This document shows, piece by piece, positions 7,946 through 16,147 of a stretch of DNA of 64,000 bases (position 1 is its first letter; the number at the start of each line of letters is the position of its first letter). Position numbers and translations under genes: made by a program. Source of the DNA: Herbaspirillum sp. GW103 (GTDB lineage: Bacteria > Pseudomonadota > Gammaproteobacteria > Burkholderiales > Burkholderiaceae_D); assembly GCF_000261365.1 (NCBI RefSeq), contig NZ_AJVC01000001.1, positions 248,001 to 312,000 of the forward strand. The letters are read 5' to 3'. The notes beneath the pieces were generated by a model. The model did no database searches and had not been told where the DNA came from. It was given only the letters and a program-made list of their open reading frames with translations.

Positions 7946-9538
7946 ATGACTTCCACTCCCATTTTGCAGATGACCGGCATCAGCAAGTCCTTCGGGGCCA
8001 CGCGCGCGCTGTCGGATATGCAGCTCACCATTCGCCCCGGCGAGATCCATGCGCTCATGGGCGAGAACGGCGCCGGCAAGAGCACCCTCATGAAAGTGCT
8101 CTCAGGCGTGCATGCACCGGACGGCGGACAGATCCTGCTGGACGGCAAACCGGTGTCGCTGCGCGACCCCGGTGCCAGCCGCGCCGCCGGCATCAACCTG
8201 ATCTACCAGGAACTGGCGGTGGCGCCCAACATCAGCGTGGCCGCCAATGTCTTCATGGGCAGCGAGCTGCGCAGCCGCTGGGGCCTGATCGACCATGCCG
8301 CCATGCGCCAGCGCACCGATGCCGTCCTCAGGCAACTGGGCGCGGCCTTCCGTGCCTCCGACCAGGCCGGACGACTCTCCATCGCCGAACAGCAGCAGGT
8401 CGAGATCGCCCGCGCCCTGGTGCATCGCAGCCGCATCGTCATCATGGATGAGCCGACGGCTGCGCTCTCCGAACGCGAGACCGAACATCTCTTCGGCGTG
8501 GTACGGCGGCTGCGTGACGAAGGCCTGGCCATCATCTACATCAGCCATCGCATGGCCGAGGTCTACGCCCTGGCCGACCGCGTGACGGTGCTGCGCGACG
8601 GCAGTTTCGTGGGCGAACTGGCGCGCGAGCAGATCGATTCCGAGCGCATCGTGCAGATGATGGTGGGACGCTCGCTGGGCGAGTTCTATCAGCACCAGCG
8701 CATGCCCCCGGAACGCGCGGCGGCGCTGCCGGTGGTCTTGCAGGTGCAGGACCTGGCCGGTGGCAAGGTCAGGCCCGCCAGCTTCTCGGTGCGCGCCGGC
8801 GAGGTGCTGGGCTTTGCCGGACTGGTCGGTGCCGGACGTACCGAGCTGGCGCGCCTGCTCTTCGGTGCCGATGCCCGCAGTGGCGGTCATGTCCTGCTGG
8901 AAGGACGGGGGCTGCGGATCGACGGGCCGCGTGCGGCGATGCGGGCCGGTATCGCCTATGTGCCGGAAGACCGCAAGGGCCAGGGCCTGTTTCTGCAGAT
9001 GGCTGTGGGCGCCAACGCCACCATGAACGTGGCCGCGCGTCACAGCACGATGGGACTGCTGCGCAGCCGTGCGCTGGCGGGCGTGGCGCGCGATGCCATC
9101 GCTCGCCTCAATGTCAAGGTCGCGCATCCCGAGGTGACCGTGGGCAAGCTTTCCGGGGGCAACCAGCAGAAGGTCCTGCTGGCGCGCTGGCTGGAGATTG
9201 CGCCCAAGGTCCTGATCCTGGACGAACCCACGCGGGGTGTGGATATCTATGCCAAGAGCGAGATCTATCAACTGGTCCACAAGCTGGCCGAACAGGGCGT
9301 GGCGGTGGTGGTCATCTCCAGCGAGCTGCCGGAAGTCATCGGCATCTGTGATCGCGTGCTGGTCATGCGTGAGGGCCGCATCAGCGGCGAACTGGCCGGT
9401 GCGGCCATCACCCAGGAAGCCATCATGCACCTGGCCACGGATGCCGGTGGCATGCCTGCTGCGCATGGCCAAGGCGAACCGGCTTGCGGCATGCCGCGTG
9501 CGGGCTTGCCGTCTTCTTTCTCTTCTCATTCCTCCTAG
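7946..9538 (+). CDS. Sugar ABC transporter ATP-binding protein, double-domain (RbsA/XylG type)
   Basis: A 530-residue protein with two fused ABC domains. The N-terminal domain has Walker A GENGAGKST (39-47), signature-region LSIAEQQQVEIAR and Walker B VIMDEPTA. The C-terminal domain has the usual degenerate Walker A of this subfamily (GLVGAGRTE), a full LSGGNQQKV signature and LILDEPTRGVD. It would energise the permease encoded next. FrcA of rhizobia is a single-domain ATPase, so this operon is not a simple copy of frcBCAK. The C-terminus has about 25 extra, poorly conserved residues. The ATG at 7946 is chosen because similarity begins at residue 5. The permease gene follows after two bases. 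Confidence 0.92.
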   Translation: MTSTPILQMTGISKSFGATRALSDMQLTIRPGEIHALMGENGAGKSTLMKVLSGVHAPDGGQILLDGKPVSLRDPGASRAAGINLIYQELAVAPNISVAANVFMGSELRSRWGLIDHAAMRQRTDAVLRQLGAAFRASDQAGRLSIAEQQQVEIARALVHRSRIVIMDEPTAALSERETEHLFGVVRRLRDEGLAIIYISHRMAEVYALADRVTVLRDGSFVGELAREQIDSERIVQMMVGRSLGEFYQHQRMPPERAAALPVVLQVQDLAGGKVRPASFSVRAGEVLGFAGLVGAGRTELARLLFGADARSGGHVLLEGRGLRIDGPRAAMRAGIAYVPEDRKGQGLFLQMAVGANATMNVAARHSTMGLLRSRALAGVARDAIARLNVKVAHPEVTVGKLSGGNQQKVLLARWLEIAPKVLILDEPTRGVDIYAKSEIYQLVHKLAEQGVAVVVISSELPEVIGICDRVLVMREGRISGELAGAAITQEAIMHLATDAGGMPAAHGQGEPACGMPRAGLPSSFSSHSS

Positions 9539-9540
9539 TC

Positions 9541-10557
9541 ATGGCTCATTCTGCTCCTGTACATAACAACGGCGCTCCCACGCGCGTCTCTTCCACTGTT
9601 TCGCAATGGCTGCTGCACCGGCTGGGCATGCTGCCGGTGCTGGTGGTGCTATACCTGTTGTTCTATGCCCTGACGGTTTATCTGAGCGGCGACGGCAGCT
9701 CCAACTTCGCCAGCGCGGAAAACACCATGAACATCCTGCGCCAGGTCGCCATCAATCTGGTACTGGCGGCCGGCATGACCTTCGTCATCCTCACGGCCGG
9801 CATTGATCTGTCGGTCGGCTCGGTCCTGGCGGTGTCGGCGGTACTGGGCATGCAGGTATCGCTGAGCGCGGCACCGGGCTGGTCGATTCCCATGTTCATC
9901 GTCTCGGGTCTGCTGATGGGGATGATCAATGGTGGCATGGTGGCCTTCCTCAACATCAATGCCTTCGTGGTGACGCTGGGCACGATGACGGCCTTTCGCG
10001 GTGCGGCCTACCTGCTGGCCGATGGCACCACGGTCCTGAACAATGACATTCCAAGTTTTGAATGGATCGGCAATGGCGACTTCCTGCACGTGCCCTGGCT
10101 GATCTGGATGGCCGTGGCAGTGGTGCTGCTGTCCTGGGTGATCCTGCGCAAGACGGTGCTGGGCATGCACATCTACGCCATCGGCGGCAACCTGCAGGCG
10201 GCGCGCCTGACAGGTATCCGCGTGGGGCTGGTGCTGCTGTTCGTGTACTCGATCAGCGGCCTGTTCTCCGGACTGGCGGGGGCTATGTCGGCCAGCCGCC
10301 TGTATGGCGCCAACGGCAACTGGGGCAGTGGCTATGAACTCGATGCGATTGCCGCCGTGGTGCTGGGCGGCACCAGCCTCATGGGTGGCGTGGGCACGAT
10401 CTGGGGCACGGTGGTGGGGGCGCTCATCATCGGCGTGATGAACAACGGCCTTACCATTCTCGGTCTGTCCTCGTTCTGGCAATACGTGGCCAAGGGGGCG
10501 GTGATCGTACTGGCCGTGATCCTCGACAAATGGCGCCAGAAGGATGCGACCCAATGA
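9541..10557 (+). CDS. Sugar ABC transporter permease (RbsC/FrcC type)
   Basis: A 338-residue integral membrane protein of the BPD_transp_2 family with about 8-10 hydrophobic segments. It contains the family motifs TAGIDLSVGS, NAFVVTLGT, AIGGNLQAARLTGI and GYELDAIAAVVLGGTSLMGGVG. It forms the membrane channel of the sugar importer with the ATPase encoded two bases upstream. The ATG at 9541 directly follows the ATPase stop, so translation is probably coupled; an earlier in-frame ATG lies inside the ATPase gene. Confidence 0.92.
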   Translation: MAHSAPVHNNGAPTRVSSTVSQWLLHRLGMLPVLVVLYLLFYALTVYLSGDGSSNFASAENTMNILRQVAINLVLAAGMTFVILTAGIDLSVGSVLAVSAVLGMQVSLSAAPGWSIPMFIVSGLLMGMINGGMVAFLNINAFVVTLGTMTAFRGAAYLLADGTTVLNNDIPSFEWIGNGDFLHVPWLIWMAVAVVLLSWVILRKTVLGMHIYAIGGNLQAARLTGIRVGLVLLFVYSISGLFSGLAGAMSASRLYGANGNWGSGYELDAIAAVVLGGTSLMGGVGTIWGTVVGALIIGVMNNGLTILGLSSFWQYVAKGAVIVLAVILDKWRQKDATQ

Positions 10558-10583
10558 CACGCTCTTCTCACCCCGGAGTCCCC

Positions 10584-11774
10584 ATGCCTCTTCCCGATGT
10601 CGAAAGCCGCGCCTTTCTGCAGGCGCACGTGGCCGATACGCTGGCCTTCTATGATCGTCATGCCATCGATCCCGAGGGCGGATTTTTTCATTACCTGAAG
10701 GACGATGGCAGCGTCTACGAGCGCAGTCATCGTCATCTGGTCAGTGCGACGCGCCTGGTCTTCACGCAATCGATGGCCTACCTGCATACGGCGCAGCCGC
10801 GCTACCTGGAGCAGGCGCGCCATGCACTGGCGCACCTGGAGCGCTTCCGTCATGTAGCGGGGCCGCTGGCCGGTCTGTATGCGTGGACCTTGCGTGACGG
10901 GCAGATCGAAGACGGCACCGTGATGGCTTATGGTCAGGCTTTCGTGCTGCTGGCGATGGCGCATGCGCATCGTATTGGTTTGTGCGATGCGCAGCAGGTA
11001 GCGCTGGCGTATGAGCGCATGGAGAGTGCCTTCTTCGAGTCGGCGCATCAGGCGTATGCCGATGAAATCACAGCCGCTGGTGAACTGATCGCCTATCGCG
11101 GCCAGAACGCCAACATGCACATGTGCGAAGCTTGCCTGGCTGCCCACGTCGCCACCGGACGAGCTCTCTATCTGGAGCGCGCACAATTGCTGATCGAACG
11201 CTTCGTCTTCGGTCTGGCGCGGCAATCGCAGGATCTGGTGTGGGAGCATTACCGACAGGATTGGTCATTGGATCACGACTACAACCGGGGCAACCGCGAG
11301 AACATTTTCAAGCCCTGGGGTTTCCAGACCGGGCACCAGACCGAGTGGGCCAAGCTCTTGCTGATCGCCCATGCGCAGGAGCCGCGTCCGGCCTATGTGA
11401 TGCGCGCTGCGCAATTGCAGGATGCCGCCTGGCGGCATGGTTGGGATGTGCAGCATGGCGGGCTGATCTATGGTTTCGATCCGGACATGCAGCCCTATGA
11501 CACGGACAAATATTTCTGGGTCCAGGCCGAGTCTTTCGCCAGCGCGTGGCGGCTTTGGCGCGTGACCGGGGAAGACCGTTTCCGCCAGCAGTATCACGCC
11601 ATCTGGGCGTGGAGCTGGGCGCACATGATCGATCACCATCATGGGGGCTGGTTTCGTATTCTGGCTGCCGATGGGAGCAAGATGGAAGATACCAAGTCGC
11701 CGGCTGGGAAGGTGGACTATCACACCATGGGGGCTTGTTGGGATGTGATGGAGGCGGGTGGGTTGGGTGAGTGA
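10584..11774 (+). CDS. AGE-family sugar epimerase/isomerase
   Basis: A 396-residue (alpha/alpha)6-barrel protein of the N-acylglucosamine 2-epimerase family. Characteristic segments are NANMHMCEACLA (about residues 178-189), FKPWGFQTGHQTEWAKLL (about 243-260) and KYFWVQAESFA near 306-316, which hold the family's active-site histidines. Members interconvert mannose and fructose or epimerise N-acylated or disaccharide sugars. Within a sugar import operon, mannose-to-fructose isomerisation is attractive but unproven. The ATG at 10584 has GGAG 6 bases upstream. An alternative ATG at 10554 overlaps the permease stop (ATGA) and would add ten residues. Confidence 0.87.
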   Translation: MPLPDVESRAFLQAHVADTLAFYDRHAIDPEGGFFHYLKDDGSVYERSHRHLVSATRLVFTQSMAYLHTAQPRYLEQARHALAHLERFRHVAGPLAGLYAWTLRDGQIEDGTVMAYGQAFVLLAMAHAHRIGLCDAQQVALAYERMESAFFESAHQAYADEITAAGELIAYRGQNANMHMCEACLAAHVATGRALYLERAQLLIERFVFGLARQSQDLVWEHYRQDWSLDHDYNRGNRENIFKPWGFQTGHQTEWAKLLLIAHAQEPRPAYVMRAAQLQDAAWRHGWDVQHGGLIYGFDPDMQPYDTDKYFWVQAESFASAWRLWRVTGEDRFRQQYHAIWAWSWAHMIDHHHGGWFRILAADGSKMEDTKSPAGKVDYHTMGACWDVMEAGGLGE

Positions 11775-11809
11775 GGATGGTGCTCAGGGGCGGCCTTAAT
11801 TCTCTTACG

Positions 11810-12739
11810 TCATTCGCTTAGACCAAAAATGTTCCTATGGGCTTCAAGATACTTCTTATGATTTTGCTGGATTGGAAGAGTGATTTCGCGATGAATATTC
11901 AATACACGCGCATCGCGCTCGGAGAGGTGTTTGCTGATCAGAATTTTCCCGTCTTGATTAAAACTGATTAAACCCTTATCGAAAAGTCGATCGATATGAA
12001 CGGCAAAGAGGAAGCCGTTATAAGGATCGAGCTTTTCTTCATCCGAAGAAATAGCCCATGGTTTGGCATGGCTCGCGATCAGCAGATCAGGATTTGTAAT
12101 GCCGGTGATCGGGCAGCGCTGCCAAAAATTGAGTAAGTCTCTCCGGAAGCGGCCTTGGCCGATACGGGCTTCTCGCAAAGCTTGTTTGGTGGTTGAGGAA
12201 GAGACTCTTTTGGGCGTGACCATCGGTGCACTTAGGTTGAGCGAGGTTGTGGCGATGGCTTCTTCCTGATCTCCTGCTAAGCGTAACAAATCGATCCCTG
12301 CATCCATTGGGAGCGATGCCATGTATCCCTGGAAGATGCTTCCAGTCTTTGTCACAACACGCGGCGTGCAACGTTCGTTATACCGCTCTTTAAACGAATC
12401 GAGAATGTAGCCTTCGATACTGATGGGTGGTTCGAGCTCGAAAAAATCAACATCGACGCGTCGCCCATTCGGATCCCATTCATTGAAGATCCGGGTGGTC
12501 GGTGGAGCGGCCTCGTAGGCGTTTAATTTTGCGACAGCGATATACGCAATCTTGCGATCTACATTGCAAAAGATGATGTCCCCAGCGCGCACGGTAGCGA
12601 CCGAATTCCAGTGGCTAAAGTAAGTCGTGCGTACTCCACCGCTGGCCTTAGGTTTCTCGCTATGCAGCGGCGCCCAGAGAAAATGCCCTTCAATCGCCTC
12701 TTTGTGCGATTTACCGATATTGACCCAGAAAAAATTCAA
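11810..12739 (-). CDS. HNH endonuclease with N-terminal EVE/PUA-like domain (putative modification-dependent restriction enzyme)
   Basis: A 309-residue protein if translation starts at the TTG at 12739. That TTG has GAGG 6 bases upstream and yields an N-terminus NFFWVNIGKSHKE. The longer open frame to 12922 runs through the tRNA terminator and is rejected. Residues 1-150 look like an EVE/PUA-type fold: WVNIGKSHKE, HWNSVATVRAGDIIF and IAYIAVAKL are the pattern of modified-base readers. Residues 194-309 form an HNH nuclease: CPITG, SHAKPW with His224, NGFLFAVHIDRLFD with Asn241 and His248. EVE-HNH proteins such as VcaM4I are known to cut modified-cytosine DNA, so a type IV restriction role is inferred. 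The gene is AT-richer than its neighbours, stands alone and abuts tRNA-Met, which suggests horizontal acquisition. Confidence 0.75.
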   Translation of the reverse strand: MNFFWVNIGKSHKEAIEGHFLWAPLHSEKPKASGGVRTTYFSHWNSVATVRAGDIIFCNVDRKIAYIAVAKLNAYEAAPPTTRIFNEWDPNGRRVDVDFFELEPPISIEGYILDSFKERYNERCTPRVVTKTGSIFQGYMASLPMDAGIDLLRLAGDQEEAIATTSLNLSAPMVTPKRVSSSTTKQALREARIGQGRFRRDLLNFWQRCPITGITNPDLLIASHAKPWAISSDEEKLDPYNGFLFAVHIDRLFDKGLISFNQDGKILISKHLSERDARVLNIHREITLPIQQNHKKYLEAHRNIFGLSE

Positions 12740-12854
12740 TTCTTCCCTCGTGTTTTCTCGTTTTTCTCGAGAATATTCGAGTTTTAGGGCTTTAGGGGGA
12801 GAGATTCCTATTTTTGAATAGAACGGTAGGTGAAGAAATGGGTGTTGAAGACAA

Positions 12855-12890
12855 AACAAAAAACCCGCCCTTCTTTCGAAGAGGCGGGTT
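12855..12890 (-). terminator. Rho-independent terminator of the tRNA-Met transcript
   Basis: On the minus strand AACCCGCC pairs with GGCGGGTT (12862-12869 with 12883-12890), with an inner TTC/GAA pair, followed by a T-rich tail. It lies about 50 bases past the tRNA 3' end. Confidence 0.88.
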
Positions 12891-12939
12891 TTTCGGACGG
12901 CGCCGCATACGCATGATTGCACATGCAGCGACGGGTATC

Positions 12940-13016
12940 TGGTGGTGATAGGTGGACTTGAACCACCGACCCCAGCATTATGAGTGCTGTGCTCTAACCA
13001 GCTGAGCTATATCACC
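12940..13016 (-). tRNA. tRNA-Met (anticodon CAT)
   Basis: A 77-nucleotide cloverleaf on the minus strand. The acceptor stem is GGTGATA with TATCACC, the D arm GCTC/GAGC, and the anticodon stem CAGCA/TGCTG enclosing the loop CTCATAA with anticodon CAT. The T arm is GGTGG/CCACC with loop TTCAAGT. CCA is encoded. The first acceptor pair is a normal G-C, so it is not an initiator; elongator Met is likely, although a lysidine-modified tRNA-Ile also has CAT in DNA. It has its own strong promoter and terminator. Confidence 0.95.
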
Positions 13017-13032
13017 AGGAGGCAAGCCCGAG

Positions 13033-13061
13033 ACTATAGAGGTCTAGCCGCTGTCTGTCAA
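13033..13061 (-). promoter_or_regulatory. Strong sigma-70 promoter of tRNA-Met
   Basis: The minus strand carries TTGACA (13061-13056), a 17-base spacer and TATAGT (13038-13033), followed by a GC-rich discriminator about 8 bases before the tRNA 5' side. This is the best consensus promoter in the window. Confidence 0.88.
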
Positions 13062-13113
13062 TACCTTTTCCGTATTTCCTGATTATTTTTATCCACAGCC
13101 GCAGCGCAGCAGT

Positions 13114-14070
13114 TCATCCGCCGTGATGTTCCGCCACCGCCTGTTGCACCCGCGCCAGTACCTCGGCCGTGGCCTGTGGCCGGTTGCAGTCGATGCTGAT
13201 GCGCTCTGGCATGGAACGCAGCCAGGTCAACTGACGCTTGGCCAGTTGGCGCGTGGCCGCAATGCCCTTCTCGCGCAGCTCGGCCGCATCGATGCTGCCA
13301 TCCAGGTATTCCCACATCTGCCGGTATCCCACGCAACGCATCGAGGGCAGGCCCAGGTGCAGGTCGCCGCGCGCGCGCAGGGCGGCGACTTCCCGCTCCA
13401 ATGCGCCACCGCGCAGCATCAGGTCAAAGCGCAGTGCAATCCGCTCATGCAGCATCGCACGATCAGCAGGCTCCAACGCCAGCGGCAATAGCGCGAAAGG
13501 CAAGGGCTCAGGTGGCTTCTGCGACAGCAACGACGACATCGGCTGCCCCGTCAGCAAGCTGATCTCCAGCGCGCGCTGAATGCGCTGGCTGTCGGTCGGC
13601 TTCAGACGCGCGGCCGTCACCGGGTCCAGCGTGGCCAGGCGCGCGTGCATGGCCGGCATGCCGATGCGCGCCGCTTCTTCATCCAGTTGCGCACGCAGCA
13701 CAGGATCAGCCTGCGGCAGCTCATCCAGACCATCCCGCAATACCTTGAAATACAGCATCGTGCCACCCACCAGCAAGGGCAGCTTGCCGCGCCCGGCAAT
13801 CTCCTGCGTCAGGCGCAGCGCATCCTGGCGGAACTGCATGGCCGAGTAAGCCTCGGTGGGGTCGAGGATGTCGATGAGGTGGTGCGGCACGGCAGCCAGT
13901 TCTTCCGGGCTGGGCTTGGCGGTGCCGATGTCCATCTCGCGATAGACCAGGGCCGAATCGACGGAAATGATTTCGCAGGGCAGGTGCCGGGCAATCTCCA
14001 GCGCGGCCGCCGTCTTGCCGGACGCGGTGGGGCCCATGATGGCCACGGCCAGTGGGCGGTGCTGGGTCAT
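13114..14070 (-). CDS. miaA: tRNA dimethylallyltransferase MiaA
   Basis: A 318-residue enzyme that transfers dimethylallyl from DMAPP to N6 of A37, making i6A, the substrate of MiaB. The P-loop is GPTASGKT at about 13-20. [18 protein letters not shown] and [14 protein letters not shown] are family signatures, as are LVGGTMLY and [10 protein letters not shown]. The ATG at 14070 starts just before the P-loop; the frame is open further upstream but lies within mutL in another frame. It follows mutL by 10 bases and is probably cotranscribed, as in many proteobacteria. In E. coli the next gene is hfq, which is absent here: tRNA-Met follows. Confidence 0.97.
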   Translation of the reverse strand: MTQHRPLAVAIMGPTASGKTAAALEIARHLPCEIISVDSALVYREMDIGTAKPSPEELAAVPHHLIDILDPTEAYSAMQFRQDALRLTQEIAGRGKLPLLVGGTMLYFKVLRDGLDELPQADPVLRAQLDEEAARIGMPAMHARLATLDPVTAARLKPTDSQRIQRALEISLLTGQPMSSLLSQKPPEPLPFALLPLALEPADRAMLHERIALRFDLMLRGGALEREVAALRARGDLHLGLPSMRCVGYRQMWEYLDGSIDAAELREKGIAATRQLAKRQLTWLRSMPERISIDCNRPQATAEVLARVQQAVAEHHGG

Positions 14071-14080
14071 CGCACCGTCC

Positions 14081-16009
14081 TTACTGGCCACGCAGGAAGA
14101 GCTTGTCCAGATCCGACAGGCCCATCTGCGTCCAGGTGGGACGGCCATGGTTGCACTGGTCGGAACGCTCGGTGGCCTCCATCTGGCGCAGCAGCGCATT
14201 CATCTCCGGCAACGTCAGGCTGCGATTGGCGCGCACCGCCGTGTGGCAGGCCAGGGTGCCGAGCAGTTCGTTGCGACGTTCCAGCAGGACACGCGAGCCG
14301 CCATATTCACGGACATCGCGCAGCACATCGCGCGCCAGGGTCTGGGCATCGGCATTCTTCAGCAGCGCCGGGACGGCACGCACGGCCAGTGTCGTCGGTG
14401 ACATCACTGCGATGTCGAAGCCCAGGGCCGACAGCGTCTCATGGTGTTCTTCCACCGTGCCGACTTCCACCGGGTCCGCATAAAAGGTGACCGGGATCAG
14501 CAAGGGCTGCACGAACATCTCGTTGCCATCCAGCGCCGTCTTCAGTTGTTCGTAGAGGATGCGTTCATGCGCCGCGTGCATGTCGACCACCACCAGACCG
14601 GCCCGGTTCTGCGCCAGCACGTAGATGCCATGCAGTTGCGCCAGCGCGAAACCGAGCGGGAAGTCGCCCTCGGGCAGCGGTGCAGCGGGCTCTGCAGCGG
14701 TCTGGAAAGCGCTGCCGTCGCCGCCCTGGGCAGCAGGCTCGCTGCGGAACATGTTGCCGTAAGCGGCGCGATCCTGGCGCACGCCAAAGCCGCCACTCCC
14801 TTGCGCACCGTTGCCGGCAAAGGAGAAGGGGCGCGGCTGTTCGGCGAACTGGGCGGAGAAGCTCTGCTGTTTCTGTTCGCGCATCCAGGGCAGCGGGGCA
14901 TTCGGTCCGCTCGCGGGCGCGGTGCTGCCGTCGCTACTGTCCGGCTGCTGTTGCGGCAGATTGCCGAAGGAGACTGCCGAGGTCTGCGCCAACGCGCGCG
15001 AGACCGCATGAAAGACGAACTGGTGCACCGCGCGGCTGTCGCGAAAGCGCACTTCGATCTTGGAGGGGTGCACGTTCACATCCACCAGCGCCGGGTCCAG
15101 CGTGAGCGAGAGTGCATAGGCCGGATAACGGTCGCCATGCAGCACATCCTGATAAGCCGCACGCACGGCGTGGGTGAGCAGCTTGTCACGGACGAAGCGG
15201 CCATTGACGTAGAAATACTGACCGTCGGCGCGCGCCTTCGAGGCCGTCGGCAGACCGACGAAACCATGCAGGCGCAAGGGGCCGGCGCTTTCGTCGAGCG
15301 GCAGGCGGGCATTGGCGAATTCGTCGCCAAGGATGTGGGCACTACGTTTGGCGAATTCACCGACGTTCCAGTGATCGACTGTCTTGCCGTTGTGCGACAG
15401 TGAAAAACTCACATCCGGACGCGCCAGCGCAATGCGCCGCACGACCTCGGCGCAATGGCCGTATTCGGTCTGCTCGGACTTGAGGAATTTGCGTCGCGCC
15501 GGGGTGTTGAAATACAGATCCTGCACATCGATGGTGGTGCCCTGTGCGCCTGACGCCGGGGCCACGGTACCAAACTGGGAGCCGGTGATTTCCCACGCAT
15601 GGGGGGCATCGGCGGTGCGGCTGGTCACGGTCAGTTGGGCGACCGAGGCGATCGAAGCCAGCGCCTCGCCACGGAAGCCGAGCGTGGAGACGTTCTCCAG
15701 ATCAGTCAGTGAAGCGATCTTGGAGGTTGCGTGGCGCGCCAGTGCCAGCGGTAATTGCTCCGGTGGTATGCCGCGTCCGTTGTCGGTGATGGCGATGCGT
15801 TTGACACCGCCTTGCTCCAGGCGCACGGTGATCTGCGTGGAGCCGGCATCGAGCGCGTTCTCCAGCAATTCCTTGACGACCGCAGAGGGACGTTCGATCA
15901 CCTCGCCGGCGGCAATCTGCGAGATCAACTGATCGGGCAGGGCCTGGATGGGGCGATGGGACGGGGCGGCAGCCGGTTCGGAGGCAGGGGAGGAGTGCGG
16001 TACGTTCAT
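14081..16009 (-). CDS. mutL: DNA mismatch repair protein MutL
   Basis: A 642-residue GHKL ATPase coupling MutS mismatch recognition to strand removal. N-terminal motifs are [18 protein letters not shown] and [12 protein letters not shown]. The C-terminal dimerisation domain carries [12 protein letters not shown] from about residue 476, close to the endonuclease motif DQHA-x2-E-x4-E with Met for Gln, and CNHGRPTW near 619-626. MutL proteins with this region nick DNA and replace MutH, so an endonuclease MutL is likely. A disordered Ser/Pro/Gly-rich linker covers about 350-455. The N-terminus has an unusual Pro/Ala-rich lead of about 20 residues before [17 protein letters not shown]. No ribosome binding site precedes the ATG. 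Confidence 0.97.
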   Translation of the reverse strand: MNVPHSSPASEPAAAPSHRPIQALPDQLISQIAAGEVIERPSAVVKELLENALDAGSTQITVRLEQGGVKRIAITDNGRGIPPEQLPLALARHATSKIASLTDLENVSTLGFRGEALASIASVAQLTVTSRTADAPHAWEITGSQFGTVAPASGAQGTTIDVQDLYFNTPARRKFLKSEQTEYGHCAEVVRRIALARPDVSFSLSHNGKTVDHWNVGEFAKRSAHILGDEFANARLPLDESAGPLRLHGFVGLPTASKARADGQYFYVNGRFVRDKLLTHAVRAAYQDVLHGDRYPAYALSLTLDPALVDVNVHPSKIEVRFRDSRAVHQFVFHAVSRALAQTSAVSFGNLPQQQPDSSDGSTAPASGPNAPLPWMREQKQQSFSAQFAEQPRPFSFAGNGAQGSGGFGVRQDRAAYGNMFRSEPAAQGGDGSAFQTAAEPAAPLPEGDFPLGFALAQLHGIYVLAQNRAGLVVVDMHAAHERILYEQLKTALDGNEMFVQPLLIPVTFYADPVEVGTVEEHHETLSALGFDIAVMSPTTLAVRAVPALLKNADAQTLARDVLRDVREYGGSRVLLERRNELLGTLACHTAVRANRSLTLPEMNALLRQMEATERSDQCNHGRPTWTQMGLSDLDKLFLRGQ

Positions 16010-16015
16010 GGCGCG

Positions 16016-16021
16016 ATTATA
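16016..16021 (-). promoter_or_regulatory. Putative -10 box immediately before mutL (leaderless mRNA?)
   Basis: The minus strand reads TATAAT followed by only CGCGCC and then the mutL ATG. Transcription starting 7 bases after the box would begin at the ATG itself. No -35 match is clear. Confidence 0.4.
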
Positions 16022-16048
16022 CCTGCCGACGCCGCAGGCCGGATGTGA

Positions 16049-16072
16049 CGAAGCCGCCCGGAGGCGGCTTCG
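16049..16072 (-). terminator. GC-rich hairpin between the chemoreceptor and mutL
   Basis: CGAAGCCGCC (16049-16058) pairs perfectly with GGCGGCTTCG (16063-16072) around CGGA. No T-run follows on the minus strand, so termination would be weak or factor-assisted. Confidence 0.5.
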
Positions 16073-16127
16073 AGGGTGGTTGTGCCATGCGTTTTTTCTG
16101 CGCGGCAATCAGTCAATCACCACGCTG

Positions 16128-16147
16128 AAAACGATATAAATGATTTA
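16128..16147. repeat. AT-rich AAACGATATA motif, copy 1
   Basis: The plus strand reads AAAACGATATAAATGATTTA, overlapping the stop codon of the chemoreceptor on the minus strand. The same 10-base core occurs at 36691-36700 and 57852-57861, with a variant at 33131-33154. Confidence 0.6.

Noticed and set aside
12740-12922. N-terminal extension of the HNH protein to an ATG at 12922
   Set aside because: The extension reads through the tRNA-Met terminator hairpin and is not domain-like; the TTG at 12739 has a good ribosome binding site.
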